Shown here: one piece after another, positions 61,431 through 64,000 of the stretch | How the letters are laid out: each line of letters starts with the position of its first letter | Position numbering within the stretch: position 1 is the stretch's first letter | DNA from: Epiperipatus broadwayi | Lineage: Eukaryota > Onychophora > Udeonychophora > Euonychophora > Peripatidae | Direction of reading: 5' to 3' | Assembly (NCBI GenBank): GCA_028023455.1 | Contig: JAQFVV010006273.1 | Coordinates: forward strand, 4,943,128-5,007,127 | DNA: 64,000 nucleotides | Notes under the pieces: model-generated | The model's database searches: none | The model's input: only the letters and a program-made list of their open reading frames with translations | Told to the model about the DNA's origin: nothing | Program-made: the position numbers and the translations under genes

Positions 61431-62124
61431 TTCATGTGATGTGATTTGATGTACTGTAGTTCTCCTTAAATGAAGTTAAGAATATCTCAGCAATTAAGCC
61501 CAGAGAAACCTGTTAGCCACTATTTTCCATCTCCCACTCTAAGTTTTCCCATATTCTGCTCTATCCCATTTCCACAACATAATCTTTGTCAACTCTATAG
61601 CCTTTATATCTAAATCTCCCTTATCTTTTCCCAAACCCAGCATAAAAACCAATAATCCACTTTCTGTATAATCACTTTTTTTTATATTTATTCTTCCATA
61701 ACTTCATTATATGTATCCTTTCTGTTTTCAAGCATTTACATTCAATTAACAAATGCCTAATTTTTTCTATTCTTTCCTTACATAATTTACAGACTAAATA
61801 ACCCATATTTTTTCATTTTCATGTATATTCTCTTGTTTTTAAAGATCCCATTCAAGCCTTAAACAATAAACTACTTTCCTTACTATTATCATATATTAAC
61901 TTGCACCTAATATTCTGTTTATTTCTGTATTTATTTAAACTCTTTTTACTCTCCATACTAGTTCTCCATCTCTCTAACTCCCTATTCTTTATTAATAAAT
62001 CTATTCTTTTATCCCATTCCTTACCACTACAACACTCAACAATCCTAACACAATCATATATACTGATATAAATTCTTTATCTAAATATTTTGCATACCGC
62101 ATTACCTTTCTCACCCATCTTATT
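61431..62124 (-). mobile_element. 5'-truncated LINE copy abutting another
   Basis: The plus strand begins with the tail ATGTGATGTGATTTGATGTACT (interrupted) and runs parallel to 62131-62830, ending at CTTTCTCACCCATCTTATT. There it directly meets the TGATG tail of the next copy. Coding parts (for example the zinc-knuckle region near 61770-61800) are frameshifted. On the minus strand the order is full copy, its tail, then this truncated copy. Confidence 0.8.
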
Positions 62125-63770
62125 GATGTGATGTGATGTATTTGGCTTCTCCTTAAACGAAGTCAAGAATATCTCAGCAACTATGCCCAGATAAACCTGT
62201 TAGCCACTTTATTTTCCATTTCCCACTCTAAGTCTTCCCATATTCTGCCCCATCCCATTTCCACAACATAATCTTTGTCAACTCTATGGCCTTTAAATCA
62301 AAATCCCCCTTATCTTTTCACAAACCCAGCATAAAAACTACTAACTCACTTTCTGTATTGTCACTTTGTTCATACCTATTCTCCCATAACTTCATTATCT
62401 GTACCCTTTCTGCTTTCAAGCATTTACATTCAATCAACAGATGCCTAATATTTTCTATACCTTCCTTACACAATTTGCATGCTAAATCACCCATAGTTTT
62501 CCATTTACAAGTATATTCTCTTGTTGCTAAAGATCCCGTTCGAGCCTTAAACAATAAACTACTTTCCTTACTATTATCATAAATTAACTCGCTTCCAATA
62601 TTCCGTTTACTTCTATATATATTTAAACTCTTCTTACCCTCCATACTACTTCTCCATCTCTCCAACTCCCTATTTTTTATTAATGCTTCTATTCTTTTAT
62701 CCCATTCCTTACCACTATAACACTCAACAATCCTCCTAACACAATCATCCCACCTTTTATACAAGTATACTGATATAAATTCTTTATCCAAATCTTTTGC
62801 ATACCGCATTACCTTTCTCACCCATCTTGTTACCTGCCCTTTACTCATAACCCAAATAAACACTATTTTGGCTATTCTTTTACTATCCATAAACTGCAAC
62901 CTACCAAACATTTTCATTTTACTTTTTGCATCTCTCATATAGAAACTTGACCATCCCATTTTTCCTTGAATTGCCTCATTTGCTGTCCACATCTCTGCAT
63001 CTAAAGCATGTCTTCCTACTTCCCTTTGTACTTTCTCTAAATAATCTAAAATCCTTTTACTAACACATAATGCATCATTACCATATGTTAACCCTGCTAC
63101 TACAACTCCCTTCCATACTGTTAGTTTCTTTACCAAACCTTTTCTTTTCTTTGCTTCATTTACCAATTTTTTCTCCCATTCAACCAAGTAATTTTCCTGA
63201 TTACATAAGATGATTCCCAAATACCTATATCTATCCACCACACTTAACTTTATATCTCCCAATAAAAAAACTACTTCCTTTCTTTCCCCAGTATTAACCA
63301 TCATTATATTTGATTTTTCTTCACTAAATTTAATCCCCATCTCTTTACCCACCCTTGCACATGTCCTCAACAAAATATCCATATCTTCTCTTCTTTCTGC
63401 ACATAAAAAGATATCATCTGCAAAAAAAAGACCCGACAAAGTATATACTCCTTTGCCACCTATTAATGGTATCTCTACCCCTTTTCCTAGTCTTTCTATT
63501 GCTTTTTCCATTTCACTCAAAAACAACAAAAACAAAATCGGTGACATAGGGCATCCCTGCCTTAATCCCACTCCATTTTGAACTTTAACTGATTCTATAT
63601 CCCCTAATTGGTAAGTATAATAATTATTTTCATATAATTTCTTAATAATATTTACTAAAGCTTCATCCATTCCCAAATTGGCTAATCTTACCCATAATCT
63701 ATTTCTATTTACGCTATCATATGCTTTCTCTATATCTATAAAACTCATATATATTCTCTATATCTATAAA
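62125..63770 (-). mobile_element. LINE copy with RT domain and (ACATC)n tail
   Basis: A 1.6 kb minus-strand insertion. The 3' end is GATGTGATGTGATGTA on the plus strand, i.e. (TACATC)/(ACATC) on the element strand, preceded by the conserved AGTCAAGAATATCTCAGCA 3' untranslated region. The 5' end is cut within the RT domain near 63753-63781, at a 28-bp tandem duplication. Clade is not certain; GLRQGCPxSPxLF and a short post-RT zinc knuckle suggest the Jockey/CR1/L2 side rather than RTE. Confidence 0.85.
62318..63748 (-). CDS. Non-LTR reverse transcriptase, partial ORF
   Basis: 476 codons open without interruption. Residues 3-13 FIDIEKAYDSV are RT motif A (catalytic Asp); residues 61-73 GLRQGCPMSPILF are the non-LTR-type motif; residues 109-112 FADD are the catalytic box; YRYLGIIL near 172 is the next RT block. 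Near residues 430-450 CKLCKEGIENIRHLLIEC gives a C-x2-C/H/C zinc-knuckle-like end. The apparent start Met simply lies at the 5' truncation, so endonuclease and any ORF1 are missing. A GGA-to-TGA-type change (62318-62320) ends the frame about 15 residues before the stop used by the copy at 55588. Motifs needed for RT activity are intact, but with no 5' region it is probably not expressed or mobile. Confidence 0.9.
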   Translation of the reverse strand: MSFIDIEKAYDSVNRNRLWVRLANLGMDEALVNIIKKLYENNYYTYQLGDIESVKVQNGVGLRQGCPMSPILFLLFLSEMEKAIERLGKGVEIPLIGGKGVYTLSGLFFADDIFLCAERREDMDILLRTCARVGKEMGIKFSEEKSNIMMVNTGERKEVVFLLGDIKLSVVDRYRYLGIILCNQENYLVEWEKKLVNEAKKRKGLVKKLTVWKGVVVAGLTYGNDALCVSKRILDYLEKVQREVGRHALDAEMWTANEAIQGKMGWSSFYMRDAKSKMKMFGRLQFMDSKRIAKIVFIWVMSKGQVTRWVRKVMRYAKDLDKEFISVYLYKRWDDCVRRIVECYSGKEWDKRIEALIKNRELERWRSSMEGKKSLNIYRSKRNIGSELIYDNSKESSLLFKARTGSLATREYTCKWKTMGDLACKLCKEGIENIRHLLIECKCLKAERVQIMKLWENRYEQSDNTESELVVFMLGL

Positions 63771-63781
63771 ACTCATATATA
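63726..63781. repeat. 28-bp tandem duplication at LINE 5' junction
   Basis: TTCTCTATATCTATAAAACT plus CATATATA occurs twice, back to back and without a mismatch, exactly where LINE homology ends. Confidence 0.9.
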
Positions 63782-64000
63782 ACGATCTACCTCTTATGTT
63801 TACACTAGTGCCATCTATCATATTCAAATCACAATAGAAAATAATATTTTAATAAATTGCCTCAGTAATATTATTTAAGTTTAAAGCAATGTTAGATTTG
63901 TGGAAAAGTTTCTTTTTATTTTTTACTTTGTTTATATATTGTTAATGCATTAATAAAAAAAATTGAAGTGCATTTCTCAAGAATTTACTGCTCATGTTTA
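63782..64000. other. Non-coding flank
   Basis: Short AT-rich flank to the window end; nothing recognised. Confidence 0.5.

Noticed and set aside
62286-63581. Plus-strand ORFs of 98, 123 and 64 codons
   Set aside because: They lie antisense to the long RT frame and have no family features.

Overview
This is an AT-rich, gene-poor stretch of a large metazoan genome. It has no operons, no bacterial gene structure and no RNA genes that I can support. Almost everything recognisable is a transposable element or its remains. The mix suggests a lophotrochozoan, most plausibly a mollusc such as a cephalopod: very short tRNA-derived SINEs, ZMYM1-like and GTF2IRD2-like hAT elements, Ty3/Gypsy, Penelope-like and several non-LTR retrotransposons, mariner-type TIRs, long GATA and TA microsatellites, and foldback repeats. 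The species assignment is inference. I see no convincing complete host gene. Two weak exon candidates are listed (about 20.2 kb on the minus strand, and about 21.0-21.5 kb on the plus strand with a possible BAH/ORC1 resemblance).

Layout. 1-9860: AT-rich DNA with a hairpin MITE (3.0-3.2 kb) and simple repeats. 9861-15654: an LTR retrotransposon derivative with two ~1.69 kb LTRs, a primer binding site, a polypurine tract, a gag-like coiled-coil start and a membrane-anchor-like end, but no pol. 15655-23688: AT-rich DNA with a (TA)22, a 266-bp-period duplication and a LINE tail. 23689-25800: a 2.1 kb element with long terminal inverted repeats, a small hairpin lodged in its left TIR, and a minisatellite core. 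27278-28000: a foldback repeat whose relatives recur near 37.8, 42.9, 43.5 and 60.1 kb. 33.5 and 39.7 kb: two ~105 bp tRNA-like SINEs with target-site duplications. 33.8-34.2 kb: another foldback. 35.35-36.20 kb: a mariner-like non-autonomous element. 40.7-42.6 kb: scrambled pieces of an endonuclease-reverse transcriptase LINE.

43707-54029 is the most structured part. It is an old Ty3/Gypsy element on the minus strand (5' LTR at high coordinates, RT, RNase H, integrase, polypurine tract, 3' LTR). Three other elements have invaded it. A ZMYM1-like hAT (45874-49026) splits pol between RT and RNase H. A GTF2IRD2-like hAT (50154-52937) sits inside the 5' LTR with an exact 8-bp TSD. A hairpin joined to a perfect ~570 bp GATA array (53287-54011) sits in the TA-rich start of the same LTR. 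Removing all three leaves two LTRs of similar length.

54.9-63.8 kb: 5'-truncated copies of one non-LTR retrotransposon ending in an (ACATC)n tail, two of them abutting head to tail, plus an RTE-like RT fragment (57.9 kb) and a Penelope-like GIY-YIG fragment (58.9-59.4 kb). Every protein-coding element is broken except for a 476-codon RT fragment at 62318-63748, which lacks the 5' half of its element. All repeat boundaries and identities were judged by eye.
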